Under the pieces are notes generated by a model that saw only the letters and a program-made list of their open reading frames with translations, ran no database searches and was not told where the DNA came from. From positions 992,001 through 1,056,000 of the forward strand of contig BCKC01000004.1 in the NCBI GenBank assembly GCA_001600455.1: a DNA stretch of 64,000 nt, in the 5' to 3' direction. The stretch is from Endocalyx cinctus (Eukaryota > Ascomycota > Sordariomycetes > Amphisphaeriales > Apiosporaceae). Each line of letters begins with the position of its first letter. Positions within the stretch are counted from its first letter, which is position 1. The translations under genes and the position numbers were made by a program. Positions 1 to 10,378 of the stretch are shown piece after piece.

Positions 1-485
1 GCGTCATCAGGAATGGTCAAGGTACTGCATTTCTTGAAGTAGGGCTCAAGCTTCTCCCAGGACCAACCTGGGTTGCCCAGCTCTCCCCACGTATCGACGC
101 ATATCTTCGACGTGGCAACGAAAGCTTGCCCGTTAATAGCACTACTACCACCAAGAACGCGACCGTGTGGAATACCAATTGTCTTGTCGTAAAGGGCAAT
201 CTACAGAAGATGCGAGTCAATTCGCGCTCATCTTTCACTTGCGATCCATAGAGGCTGGCTGAATGGCTAACGTACCTGAGGTTCAGTTATCGTGTTCCAG
301 TCAGCATCTGAACCTATCAATGTGGGGAAAAGAGCAGGTGTCTGGACTCTGGAGTCCCCCGTCAGATCCTCCCCAGCTTCGAGAACAAGCACTTTTTGGT
401 CACTGTTCTCACTGAGACGGCGGGCAATAACTAAACCAGCAGTGCCCCCGCCAACGATAACAAAATCATACTCGTCTACCGCCAT
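1..485 (-). CDS. GMC family FAD-dependent oxidoreductase, N-terminal part (runs off window)
   Basis: This is the amino-terminal part of a glucose-methanol-choline oxidoreductase, a flavoenzyme that oxidises alcohols or aldehydes; the substrate cannot be told. The start is the ATG at 485. The FAD-binding fold begins at once with [18 protein letters not shown], followed by VLVLEAGED, and exon 1 ends in ITEPQ at 276. An intron of about 75 bp (GTACGT at 275, TAG at 201) joins in frame to exon 2 (200 to 1). Exon 2 has the second GMC signature [13 protein letters not shown] and then [20 protein letters not shown]. The catalytic C-terminal half lies outside the window. The gene is divergent from the membrane-protein gene starting at 1181. 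Family assignment is secure; whether the gene is intact beyond position 1 is unknown. Confidence 0.93.
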
Positions 486-1180
486 ATTTTAAGGTTATTC
501 AGAATAGTAGATTTTCCTCAGGCAGATTAGGTAAAAGATAGAAGATTAAAGATAAATGAAACAAGAATTAAGGCCTCACATATGTGTTTAGTTAATCAAT
601 TTCTTTACCACTCTCACGGCCTCAATTAAAACCAACTGCAGGGGCTTGTAAGTTCAGGGGTTTCAGGTATCTTGATCAAAAACCGTGCCATCTGGTTCCT
701 TTGTGGTATATTATGAAAAGAGTGGTACAAGAGGTGAGGGGTATAGAAGGATTGGGGGGTAGTACAAGTGACCTCCCTGCCTACAGGAGAGTTACATTTA
801 TATTTTTGGGTCGATGACACCCAACCAATATTTCGCGACAGACAAAAAAAAAACAGTGATGCTACTATTTACTAATTGCATGCTGTATGTATGTGTTCCT
901 ACCAAGAATGTCACCCTCCTCTACATACTCGTCAGCAATATTTAAGTACCATGCTATACCCCTACCTGGGCGGCAGGGCGGGTACGAAATTTGCTCATGC
1001 ATACAAGCAAGAGAAGTGTGTCTATTTTACGTCGCGCATCTCACTGACTGATATCCCTGATTAGATATTTCCCCCCTGCTCGCCGGCAGTTTTGCGCGTC
1101 TTACATTCATGTTTTTATCTTTCTTTTTTTATTTTCACAGGACTAAAAGAAAGGAAGAGAAAGGGAAAATCACCGACTCA
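486..1180. other. Intergenic region between divergent genes
   Basis: No gene is supported here. It must hold the promoters of both flanking genes. A pyrimidine-rich run ending in TTTTCACAG at 1133-1141 looks like a 3' splice site and may mark a 5' UTR intron of the downstream gene. Confidence 0.5.
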
Positions 1181-2487
1181 ATGAATATAGGGCTTACCTC
1201 CGACGTCTTAGGCGTTTGGAAACGAGGATTTACTCTTTCCATTACTCCGACTGTTCCCCCTTCGGCCTTATTAGACCTTCTCGTATGCATCATATTCGCC
1301 GTGCACGCCCTTTTCTGGGTAATATTGCGCATCGTTGCTCGATACCGCGCCGGCGCCAAATTGAAGTTCAACGACTATGCTATCTTCTGGGCCATGTTCT
1401 GGGGGATCGCCCTCGCGAGTAATTCAATCGTGACAGTTTCATACGGCGGGATTGGACATCATATATCAGAAATAGGAGAACTAGAACCACAAACTATCGA
1501 GCCGTTGCTAAAGGTACGTCGATTATTTGCCCCAACCGGCACAGAACAGTCACTTATTTAATACGATCTTCATAGACAGTTCTTATTGGCCAATTCACGT
1601 GGGCTCTGTCAAACGCGGGAGTTAAGCTCTCCATTATTGACCTCTACGTGAAACTCTTCGGCACTAATCGTGTTTTTCGTCTGGTCTCTCGTGCTCTTAT
1701 GGGCGCAGTTGTCATATATTTACTGCTCGTCATTTTAATCGCCTTTTTCCTGTGCCGGCCATTCGCGTACAACTGGGACCAGACCATACCGGGAGGATAT
1801 TGCGGTGACCAGAATGCCGCTTTCCTAACTTCAGGTATCCTAAACATTATTCTCGACACTATCGTCATCATCTTGCCGCTGCCGATGTTATGGCACCTCC
1901 ACATGGCTATGCACAAGAAGATCGGCGTGACCATCATCTTTAGTCTCGGTGCTGGGTAAGTTTCCTAACGATCTCCGAAATTGTATATCACAGTTACTGA
2001 TGTGTGACGGAAAAAAAGAATTTTGGGCATTTCAATATGGAGAACAGTTGTCATTGCCGGATTGGACGAGTCAGACATTTTTTTAACTATTGGATATCTA
2101 AGTACAGCAACAAATCTCGAACCCTTACTTGGGATTGCGGTCGCCTGCATTCCAGTGTGTCAGCCAATCCTTATTAGCTTTCAGACGTGGACAAAATCCG
2201 TCAGTTCCTCTGTCTTAAATAAAATGGGAGTCACAATGAAAGAGACGCGTGATTCGCTCCCGACGGACAATTCATCGGTTAATAAAATCGTGACGATCGG
2301 TCAAATTTCACGCTCTTCCGATCGTAGGAACTTTCGTCGACTTCATGATAAGTTGTATCCTCTGACGGATTTTAGTCATTCGACACAGGTTGAAGGATAT
2401 GAAGGAAACGACAGGCTGGTCGAAAGCAACAGAGGAGAGATCAATGTCACAGAGACGTGGGATGTGGCTTCAGAAAGAAGGGTTTAG
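1181..2487 (+). CDS. Seven-helix integral membrane protein, fungal rhodopsin-domain (PTH11-like) family
   Basis: Three exons are inferred: 1181-1513, 1576-1955 and 2019-2487, giving 393 aa. Introns are GTACGT...CATAG (62 bp) and GTAAGT...AAAG (63 bp). The protein begins extracellularly and has about seven hydrophobic helices. Recognisable family features are FNDYAIFWAMFWGIAL after helix 2, the GGIGHH motif, LSIIDLYVKLFG, the FFLCRPFAYNWDQ/GGYCGDQ loop with paired cysteines, and LDTIVIILPLPMLWHLHM. The tail of about 110 residues is polar and cytoplasmic. Members resemble the plasma-membrane sensor PTH11 but lack a CFEM domain here; the ligand is unknown. The ATG at 1181 is chosen over an in-frame ATG at 1109 because the latter would add a basic, poorly conserved stretch in front. 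Confidence 0.88.
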
Positions 2488-4308
2488 CCTCACGTCATCG
2501 TTTTGACTTTTTCCTCTTTCACATGTATTGCTACGTTCATAAACTGTATATACCTTAGTCCGCTTAATAGCACATGAATATATACCAACTCAAGTCGATG
2601 GGTGCGCTGTTTGAAAATCAGAATTGACTTATTTGATGAACATATTATTTAGGTCATGTTAATCGCTAATTTTACTTCTCAAGGATCAATAGAAGTCGCG
2701 AGAATCAAAATGGATACTCGGAGTATGCACTCTTAAGGCAGTACAACCGTAGCGAGATAACCGTTAAATAGGGGAAGCTAGTGAATGCACACAAGTGATT
2801 CATTCCGGCTTCAAAGCGCTGCCCTATCTTCTATAGGGATGCGATTGGATAAACATGTTATGCAATATTAACTACGATAGCCCCAAGGGGCGAGGGGACG
2901 AGTACTAAGTCAAATCCCCTATCGCAAGAGGCATTGTGTTACACATCTTCTCAGCCCCCTTTACGTGGTGCAAGTCTTGGCTTTGCATCGTCAGGAAGAC
3001 TCTTGGGTGAACCACTATCACCTAGCCAATGAACGGCTATATGTTCATAATTAGATGGTTCCCTAAAGCCATCTGCATGACTGCGGTCGCGAATGAGCAT
3101 ATTCTTACGGTGTTAACCGTGTCACGAATCACGAAATTTTCTTTTCGGAACTGCTGCCTGCGTTTAATCAACCGTCAGGAAGGATGAGCTGAGCAAATCG
3201 TCGAGATTCGTCGAGATTCGCCGACACAACTACCGAACACGACTGTGGCGTAGGCGTATGCATCGGATGCGCTATCTTTTTCTTGCCGCCGACAACGTAA
3301 GGTAGCGATATACGGGGCATACTGATGCTGTCTCTCTGAATAGGATGCTCGCTGAATCGGTTGAAGATGGTGAAGGGAGCAGGCTCGATGAGGCTTGGAA
3401 AACCGGAAGTGAGCAACGGACTTCAATCCAATCCAAGAGGATGCGAACGGCGTGGCGAGGTGTTGGTTTGAAATGCGTTCGGCGTATTCCAACTTCCTCA
3501 TGTAACTCGTCTCTGATGCAAGTAAATGTGTCGGCTGCGTTTGCAAGATAGAATGCGAGAAGATTCGTCTCATATAAATAAATATATCAGCTACTTTTAA
3601 GTAAGAATTACATATCTATTGTCTCTCAACAAGATCACGAAGTCTCTCCTGTTGAGATTTCCATTCTTAGTCATCGATATGTAAGGGGGGGGGGGGGGTA
3701 GACGAAAGCAGCGTGTACCGTACTGCAGCATCAATTCCGCCCGTTTTTGGATTAAATCGATTTGAGCAACAAATTCGGAGGGATTATTCCCTAAAACTTG
3801 GCAAAGATAATAGTGCATGAAGAAAATTAGATCTGCTCTGCATAAGTTTAAGTACCGGTACATTGCCTGGCGACTAACCACAAGAACTTGGAGGATCCGT
3901 TTTTAATTCAGTCCCCATCCCAAATTTCAAAATATTTCATTCGTACATGTTGCCGGCCACATAAAAGCAAAGCATCACTGCATGTCAGGGATGGCAAGTC
4001 GTACCGTGCCAATTTACCTACGGCAATTGGATAGATACGTAATATCGGTCAGTACCAAATTTATTTCACGATCAAGTTTTACAGTAAGGGAGAAGTAAAA
4101 ATTTTTCTGCGTATTGACCGATATTCAACTCATTTGGTAGTAGTATAGGAGGAGTATGATTAGTCATTTACTTCAAACGGAAGTCAATAAAAACAGAAAA
4201 AAGTGCTATGCTGAAATCTCATATTGAAATGAATTGCCCTCGATTCCAAGAAAAATTAACCCTTGATTCATCTTACTTCCCGCAGAGGGGTCCCCCAGAT
4301 CTGTATCC
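2488..4308. other. Gene-poor region with possible coding remnants
   Basis: No gene can be supported. On the minus strand an ATG at 3100 opens a 49-codon frame to a stop at 2951 whose composition looks like coding sequence (it includes NYEHIAVHWLGDSGSP), but I do not recognise it and see no continuation. There is a short tandem duplication (CGTCGAGATT twice, about 3197-3222) and a G homopolymer near 3685-3698. Confidence 0.4.
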
Positions 4309-6317
4309 ATGCTTCTTTTAAACTACATCTCGCTACCGGTAGGAATTTCAACGGCCCTTAGGGTCGGAATTCCGTTGTTTCTAGGGCCTATTACGCATCA
4401 TGTCTACTTCATAAGAAGTGAACATCATATGCAGGCACCCTTGTACTTTCGAATATTGATCTTTCTGATAATAGCTCTCTCACTTCCCCCACTGAGGGCA
4501 AATTTAAGAGATGTCGGCATTTATCAGCCGTTCACTCTCCTGTCCTTGTATTTTCTCTCTCTTTTTTCCAGCATAATTACGTATCGATTATGCTTTCATC
4601 CCATTCGTCATTATCCAGGTCCCAAACTGGCGGCTACGTCAAAGCTATGGCATTCGTGGCTAGCTCGCAATTCTCAGAACTATCTGGTTCTTGAACATTG
4701 GCGAGAGCAGTATGGGGATTTCATACGTACTGGTAAGCTTTGATCCAGTCACTCTCACAGCTTCTCAAACTGGTTCCTAAAAGATACTATCCTTTTCAAG
4801 GTCCGAATGAGATAACTATTTTCGACCCTGAAGTACTGGAGAAAGTGCAGAGTATCCAAGGCGGGTGCACAAAAACAGCTTGGTATGATATTCTCAAACC
4901 TTATACCGCGATAAACACCACCAGAGACTCCAAAGACCATGACTATCGCCGAAAGACATTGAATCATAGCTTTACTAAGAAAGGTAACAGATGAACTCAA
5001 GAAAAGTTATAGTAGTACTGCTGACACTCTCTCTAAAGCAATCCTGAATTATGACGGCACGTACCAGGCAAAAACTCAAGAGCTCCAAAGCTTGGTACAG
5101 GCTAGAATATCTCAGAAAGTCGATGCTGTCGATCTCATATACCACTGGAGCTTTGATGTCATGGGGGATATCACTTTCTCCAAGTCGTTCCATACGCAAA
5201 CAGAATCTCGCTCAAGACACCTTCTTCACGTACTAAGGCATTTCCTGTGGTTTCTTGGACCATTCAGTCCATCTCCATGGTTAATTAATCTAGGTTCCAG
5301 TCTCCCACGAATTATGGATGGGTGGAACAATATGTTTGAAACATTCAGGAGTTGCATGGAAGAGAGGATAAAGGTATGGTGCCTTTATTCTTACCCCTTA
5401 AAAACGACATTCTATAGTAGCCGTTACTAATGAACTGGTAATTAGGCCAAGTCTGATAAGTTTGATGTAATTACAACATTAACCTACCTAGAACACAGTG
5501 AGAACTACTCTCTAATTCTCTAATTGCTAGATAGCTAGTAGTCTTATCCACTCGACGCAAGACTTGTATACTTTGAGTGGCGAAGCGGTAGCTTTGGTGA
5601 TTGCGGGCTCGGACACCGTCGCAAGCACGCTCGTCTACGCCCTCTTCCACTTAGCAAAAGACCCGCACTATCAAGATCTGCTCAACGAAGAACTGGAACG
5701 GAATAATATTGCGAACCCGACTGCCTCGAGTGTGCAAGACTTACCCCTCCTCGAAGCTGTCATAAATGAAACACTACGTCTTCACAATCCTGTTCCTACC
5801 GGAACGCCACGGGATACGGGCCCGAAGGGTCTGGTGATTTCAGGACGGTATATTCCGCCGAACACTACTATCGTGGCACCCCGATACAATATTGCTCGAT
5901 GTCAGTAAAATTCGTAGTTTTCTCACTCAACACCACGCGTCTTCTTTTCTTCACCTCGCTGAACTCTATAGCTTATCTTACTAACCTACCTTTCAACCAG
6001 CTCCAAGATGCTTCCGCAACGCTACCGCATTCAATCCGATGCGGTGGCTTCGCGACCAAGAAGCAGTAACTCCACACGATATTCGCGCATTTGCCCCCTT
6101 TAGCTCCGGCCCTTACGGGTGCATCGGAAAGGGTCTTGCAATGAGGCAGTCGAGGGCATTTGTGGCAAGCATGGTATCGAAATTTCGGATCGAATTGGCC
6201 GAGGGAGAAGATGGGGTGGCCGTGGAAAGGGACATGAGAGATGAATTTACGGTGATGCCTGGTAAACTGTGGTTAAAATTCCATATGAGAGAAAATTTTG
6301 TTCGAAAAGGAATCTAG
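4309..6317 (+). pseudogene. Cytochrome P450 monooxygenase with a single-base frameshift
   Basis: A haem-thiolate monooxygenase of the fungal type with several N-terminal membrane segments (tryprostatin-6-hydroxylase-like layout). Inferred exons are 4309-4732, 4801-5373, 5446-5466, 5531-5900 and 6001-6317. Signatures are the I-helix AGSDTVAST, the K-helix ExxR in EAVINETLRLH, and the haem loop FSSGPYGCIGKGLA, with Tyr where Arg is usual. The coding frame breaks near 4981-4990: upstream reads ...HSFTKK and downstream reads TDELKKSY... in the +1 frame, and P450 spacing from the F-S/T to the following conserved Leu fits exactly if one G of the GG pair is extra. Removing one base makes the summed exons divisible by three (567 codons plus stop). 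No canonical intron explains the shift. It is either a recently disabled gene or a base-call error; all other motifs are intact. Confidence 0.8.
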
Positions 6318-6966
6318 CGTATGCTTATCGTCGATACAAGCATTCATATCCTGGTTATTTTCTTCCACTCAATGGAATCAAATAGATGCACCATATGCAA
6401 GGGTTTCATATCAATGACGACGCAGAAAATGTCCTCACTACGTGAAAACGTGATGCTCCAATCTCAAGGTAAAGTTGTAAATATTACATACCTTTTCTTT
6501 ATTAATATCCTTTTTTTTTTCTTATTCTGCACACTGCAATGTCAGAAATGTATGCAACATTCCCCAATTGATACCAAATGACGAACCATCCATATATTCT
6601 CACCAGATGCCAAGGAGGACCCTTGTCTTCGTCAACTCCATACGGCGTCAGGGTCTATAGCGCTGTCAAATCAGCAACGTCACCTCCAAATAGATCGGCA
6701 TTTTCAACGTCAGTGGGGTAACAAAGCGTAGCTGATCATGACGTCGATTGAATGTGCGACATCCATTGGCTAGAAGCTGTCGATAGAAAAACAAAATCAA
6801 CGAGAAGCAGAAGGACATTAAAACCGTCCTCCGGTTCTTGGCTAGCGTAAAATTAATTCTTGTCTTCAATAGTTTTTGCTGATTTTTAAATAGGATAAGA
6901 ATTTAACATAGCTGATTTAGAGCCACGAAATAATAATCGACATAAACAGGGAAGGTAGACAACAAG
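6318..6966. other. Intergenic region
   Basis: AT-rich, with no supported gene. It holds the 3' end of the P450 transcript and the promoter of the gene at 6967. Confidence 0.5.
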
Positions 6967-7797
6967 ATGGCTTCGCTAGCAGCCCTCCGAAACCACAAAT
7001 ATATGCCGAATCTCGGTAAATTCGACCCGTCCCGACTTCAATCACAACCACCACAACCCCAACCCCAAGCGGCGTCCCCGCAAGGCGCGGCAGCCGACTA
7101 CTACAACGACCACCCCGCGTCATCATCGTACACCACTTCACCCGCCCTCCGCACCCTAGAACTCGCACCGCGGGGCCACACGATGGTAGTGCGAGCGGCC
7201 GACGGCGCCGCCTTCGTGACCATCACCTTCGCGTCGGCCTCGATCGACGAGAAAGCGCCTCACCTGATCGTGCTGCGGGGCGACGGGGCCGGCGACGAGA
7301 TCGCGCACGCGCAGTTCCACAAGTGGTCCGCCCGGCGGCGGGCCGACTTGCACATGAACGGACGAACGGTCAAGATCAAGAAAGGGTTCGAGAGCAGCAC
7401 CGGCTTAGCCGAGCTCTCCTTCTCCGTCGACGAAAGCTCCGGTCGGAAGGGCTGGTTTTCTTCTTCTTCTTCTTCTTCCGGCCAGGGGAACGCGCACCCC
7501 AAGTGGGAAAGGGACGGGAAGAAGGCGATGAAGCTGACGGTCCAGCAGCAGGAAGGGAAGAAGGAAAAGCTCGTCGTCGCTAGGTTCGAGGCGGCGAAGA
7601 AGAATAAGAGGAACCAGGGGACGGGGCAGTTTGAGATATTGAGGGATGGGTTGTCGCGCGAACAGATCGAGGAGATCGTCGTCAGCTGTCTGGTCGAGAG
7701 GGAGAGGATGCGGAGAGATGGGGAGTTGGGCAGCGAAATCATGCAGGAGGGTGTATGGGAGCTGTTTATGGCGAGCCTAGGCTTGCCTGCCCCTTGA
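6967..7797 (+). CDS. Uncharacterised single-exon protein, possible tubby-C-like fold
   Basis: An intronless 276-codon frame with strong GC-rich fungal codon use. The first 50 residues are Gln/Pro/Ala-rich and probably disordered (PPQPQPQAASP). Residues from about 55 to 235 alternate short hydrophobic strands (TMVVRAADGAAFVTITF, PHLIVLRGDG, AELSFSVDE, KLVVARFEA) interrupted by a poly-Ser tract of seven residues and a basic KKNKRN stretch. The protein ends in an amphipathic helix (EQIEEIVVSCLVERERMRR). A strand-rich barrel closed by a C-terminal helix recalls tubby-C/LURP-one-like domains, but this is inference from pattern only. There is no signal peptide or membrane helix. Function unknown. 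Confidence 0.75.
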   Translation: MASLAALRNHKYMPNLGKFDPSRLQSQPPQPQPQAASPQGAAADYYNDHPASSSYTTSPALRTLELAPRGHTMVVRAADGAAFVTITFASASIDEKAPHLIVLRGDGAGDEIAHAQFHKWSARRRADLHMNGRTVKIKKGFESSTGLAELSFSVDESSGRKGWFSSSSSSSGQGNAHPKWERDGKKAMKLTVQQQEGKKEKLVVARFEAAKKNKRNQGTGQFEILRDGLSREQIEEIVVSCLVERERMRRDGELGSEIMQEGVWELFMASLGLPAP

Positions 7798-8161
7798 GGG
7801 TAACTGGTGATTTCTCCCTTTACTGTCCTGTTAGCGAGTATGTGTACGAATACGACATGAATATATGATAATTTGGGCTTGGCGTGAGGAAACTGATGAA
7901 GTTTAGGAATAATATACGAGAGCTAGTTATTATTATACGACACAATGCAATGATTGAACGAACAAGGCCTGTCTTGGTTGAGAGGGTTTCAAGCATTTAC
8001 TTGAATATCCATGAAAATCTTCTAGACAATCTGTATCATTTCCATGCATAATACGAGGGCGTCATCACATCCAAGCATAATAAGGTACATGAGAAATACT
8101 CGTGAAATTTTACTTTTTTGTCTATTATATATTAATCTATCCTGTTTTACTTTATTTTACT
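7798..8161. other. Convergent intergenic region
   Basis: AT-rich 3' flanks of two convergent genes; nothing else seen. Confidence 0.5.
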
Positions 8162-9459
8162 TTAAGTAGTAGATGTCGCAACACCACCCTGCGCCATCGA
8201 AATCGTCTTCTCATCATCGTTAAAAGACAGGAAAGCAGATGAAACGAAAGGAGCGGCGAGCACGCAATTCTGGGGCTCGTTCAAGCTGATGCTGAGACCG
8301 CACTTGGTGTTGTCGCCGAGGAAGTCGAGGTTACCCCGAGCGTAGTTCCTCAAGGGAACGTCGACAGCTAACGGCGCGGCGCCCTCCTCGGCGGCGGCGA
8401 AGGAGAAGGTGATGGCGGCGTCGAGCGGCATGTCCGCGCACGACCCGTTGTACGCGACGGTGTTCTGCCAGTAGATCAGGCCCGTCTTGTTAAGGAAGTC
8501 GTCCCGGTTGATGGGGAGGTAATCCTGGCCGGAGCCCGAGTCGAGCAGGCAGTAGGCGGTGTCGTCCCAGGGCGTAATCGCCGCCGGCTCCTCGGAGCTG
8601 CCGATAGGCTTGGCCGAGACGGTCGGGATGCCGACGTAGTAGCCGATGCTGTTACCGGGCTGAAGCTTCGGCAGCTGAACCAGGTCGCCCGAGTACTTGC
8701 CCTCGCTCGCGGCCGGGACGGCGCCGAAGACGGCGGTGCCGGGGATCGTCGCGTTGAAGCCGTCCTCGGTCGGGGCGTCGAACCAGAGGGACAGGATGCG
8801 CGATTGGATGTGGCCGCTCGTGAACAGGTTCTCGCGGAACGAAGGCCCGCTCGTCTTGCCGGCAACGTACTCCGACATGCCGATGATGCTGGGGTCATAG
8901 GTGACGCCGGCGGAGCAGTCGGTCGCCCGGATCTTGATCCGGGTTCGGTCGACGATGCCGAACTGCACGTTATCGATAGAAGTCTCGCCGAAGGCGATGG
9001 TGTCGTTGTACGAGTGGCTCGAGCTCATGAGCTTGCCGTTTCCACCGTACGAGTAGCCACGGGAGACATCTTCCCGGTCGGCGACAGTGCTAGAGCGATT
9101 CGGATCGAAGTTCGGCGTTGGGGTCAAGCTGCACGGTCCCTGCTCACCGAGAACATTGCTACCCCAGTATACTGTCGAATTCGGGGCATATACCTATGGA
9201 TTAAGCGTTAATATTTATCTTCCCCTTTCTACGCCAGCGTGTTGATCTGATTTAGGAGAAGGGAACATACCCAGAAGTCGGAGCTTCCCAAGTCAAAGAC
9301 GGCCGTGGTGGTATTCTGTGCTGGTGTACCGAGATTGAAGTCGGTTGTTATTTTGGGGTAGCCATTGTAGGGATACGATAGCGAAACAGAAATGCCGTCC
9401 GCAACGGAAGCGGCTCCGAGGGCGGCGGTAAGGGTGTTTGCAAGTGGTGTAGCGACCAT
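8162..9459 (-). CDS. Secreted A1-family aspartic protease
   Basis: A pepsin-like endopeptidase of 406 aa in two exons: 9459-9271 and 9193-8162, with an intron of 77 bp (GTATGT...CATAG). Exon 1 carries a short hydrophobic N-terminus, probably a signal peptide, and the first catalytic motif FDLGSSDFW (Asp56). The second catalytic motif is CLLDSGSGQ (Asp about 281). The usual DTG is DLG and DSG here, as in other fungal members; both Asp are kept. Many Asn-X-Ser/Thr sites and Cys residues fit secretion. The C-terminus (GGVATSTT) has no clear GPI-anchor tail. The ATG at 9459 is in good context (ATCATCATGG). It is transcribed divergently from the sedolisin gene at 10379, so the two proteases may be co-regulated. 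Confidence 0.9.
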
Positions 9460-10378
9460 GATGATGATAATAACTGAATGACTGACTGGCAATAAAGAGC
9501 GAGAGACTGTGGGTGAGTAAAAGAAAAAGAGAGCGAATGTATGATGGTCAGTTGCAAAATACAATCGAACCGTGAAGATGAAGAAAAATAAAGTCAAAAA
9601 AAAATCACGATACTGCGGCAGTATTTTATTGTGTTCACCCACATGCATGTATGTGGGCGTGAATCTTGGATAACATCGTATTTCTTTTTTTAATTTGACA
9701 AGCATCAAAATTCTAAAACCCGTATTGCTGGGATCCTAGAATGTTAAGGACATGACAACAGGTATCATCGTGGCTTTTCAGTCACGACGGTCCACCGTTT
9801 TAGTGTAATATATGGGAAAATATGGGCCGCCGTTAATGCATGGCACACCATGATAATATCGAAATACGAACATTTATAGCGACTTTACTGCATGCGGACT
9901 GCCAAGATCTCCGTACGAGCCCGCCATCCCGCGCACTCAATTTTTAACCTTAAAGAATGGAGATTTGTTAAGTTTTCTTGACAGAAAAGAATTTTCTTTA
10001 CAGTTTCCCGGTAAAGTTATCCAGTGCCACTGATTTGATCTAAATTAAAGGAGCTGAAACCAGCATGGATAACACGATCCATCTTAGGTAGTTCGATAAT
10101 TCCACCAATGCATTTGAACCGTCTTCTGAACTAAAATAACGATACCTAGCTTCTTTCGGTTATCTCCAGATGCAATATTGAATACGATGATGATAATGGG
10201 GCAGATTGCCTCAAATCTATTATTAGACGGCTTTGTTCTCCTTCGTAAGAACGAGCGTGGATGGATGAAATGATTTAGATTTTGGTTATCTATCACCTCT
10301 TCTCCCCTGATCGTTGACTCTTTCTGGCTCTTCTTTTTCCCTCATCGCCAAAAAGTCTCGATCAAGGAATAATTCAAC
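9460..10378. promoter_or_regulatory. Shared upstream region of two divergent secreted-protease genes
   Basis: 919 bp separates the start codons of the aspartic protease (minus strand) and the sedolisin (plus strand). I see no gene inside. The arrangement suggests shared control, but I could not identify a specific operator. Confidence 0.45.

Noticed and set aside
3168..3573. Overlapping minus-strand frames of 82 and 132 codons
   Set aside because: Mutually overlapping, no recognisable motif, repeats inside; not supportable as genes.
5467..5530. A 37-bp intron in the P450 at 5498-5534
   Set aside because: A 64-bp intron 5467-5530 (GTAATT...GCTAG) is of normal size, in phase and matches the family sequence better.
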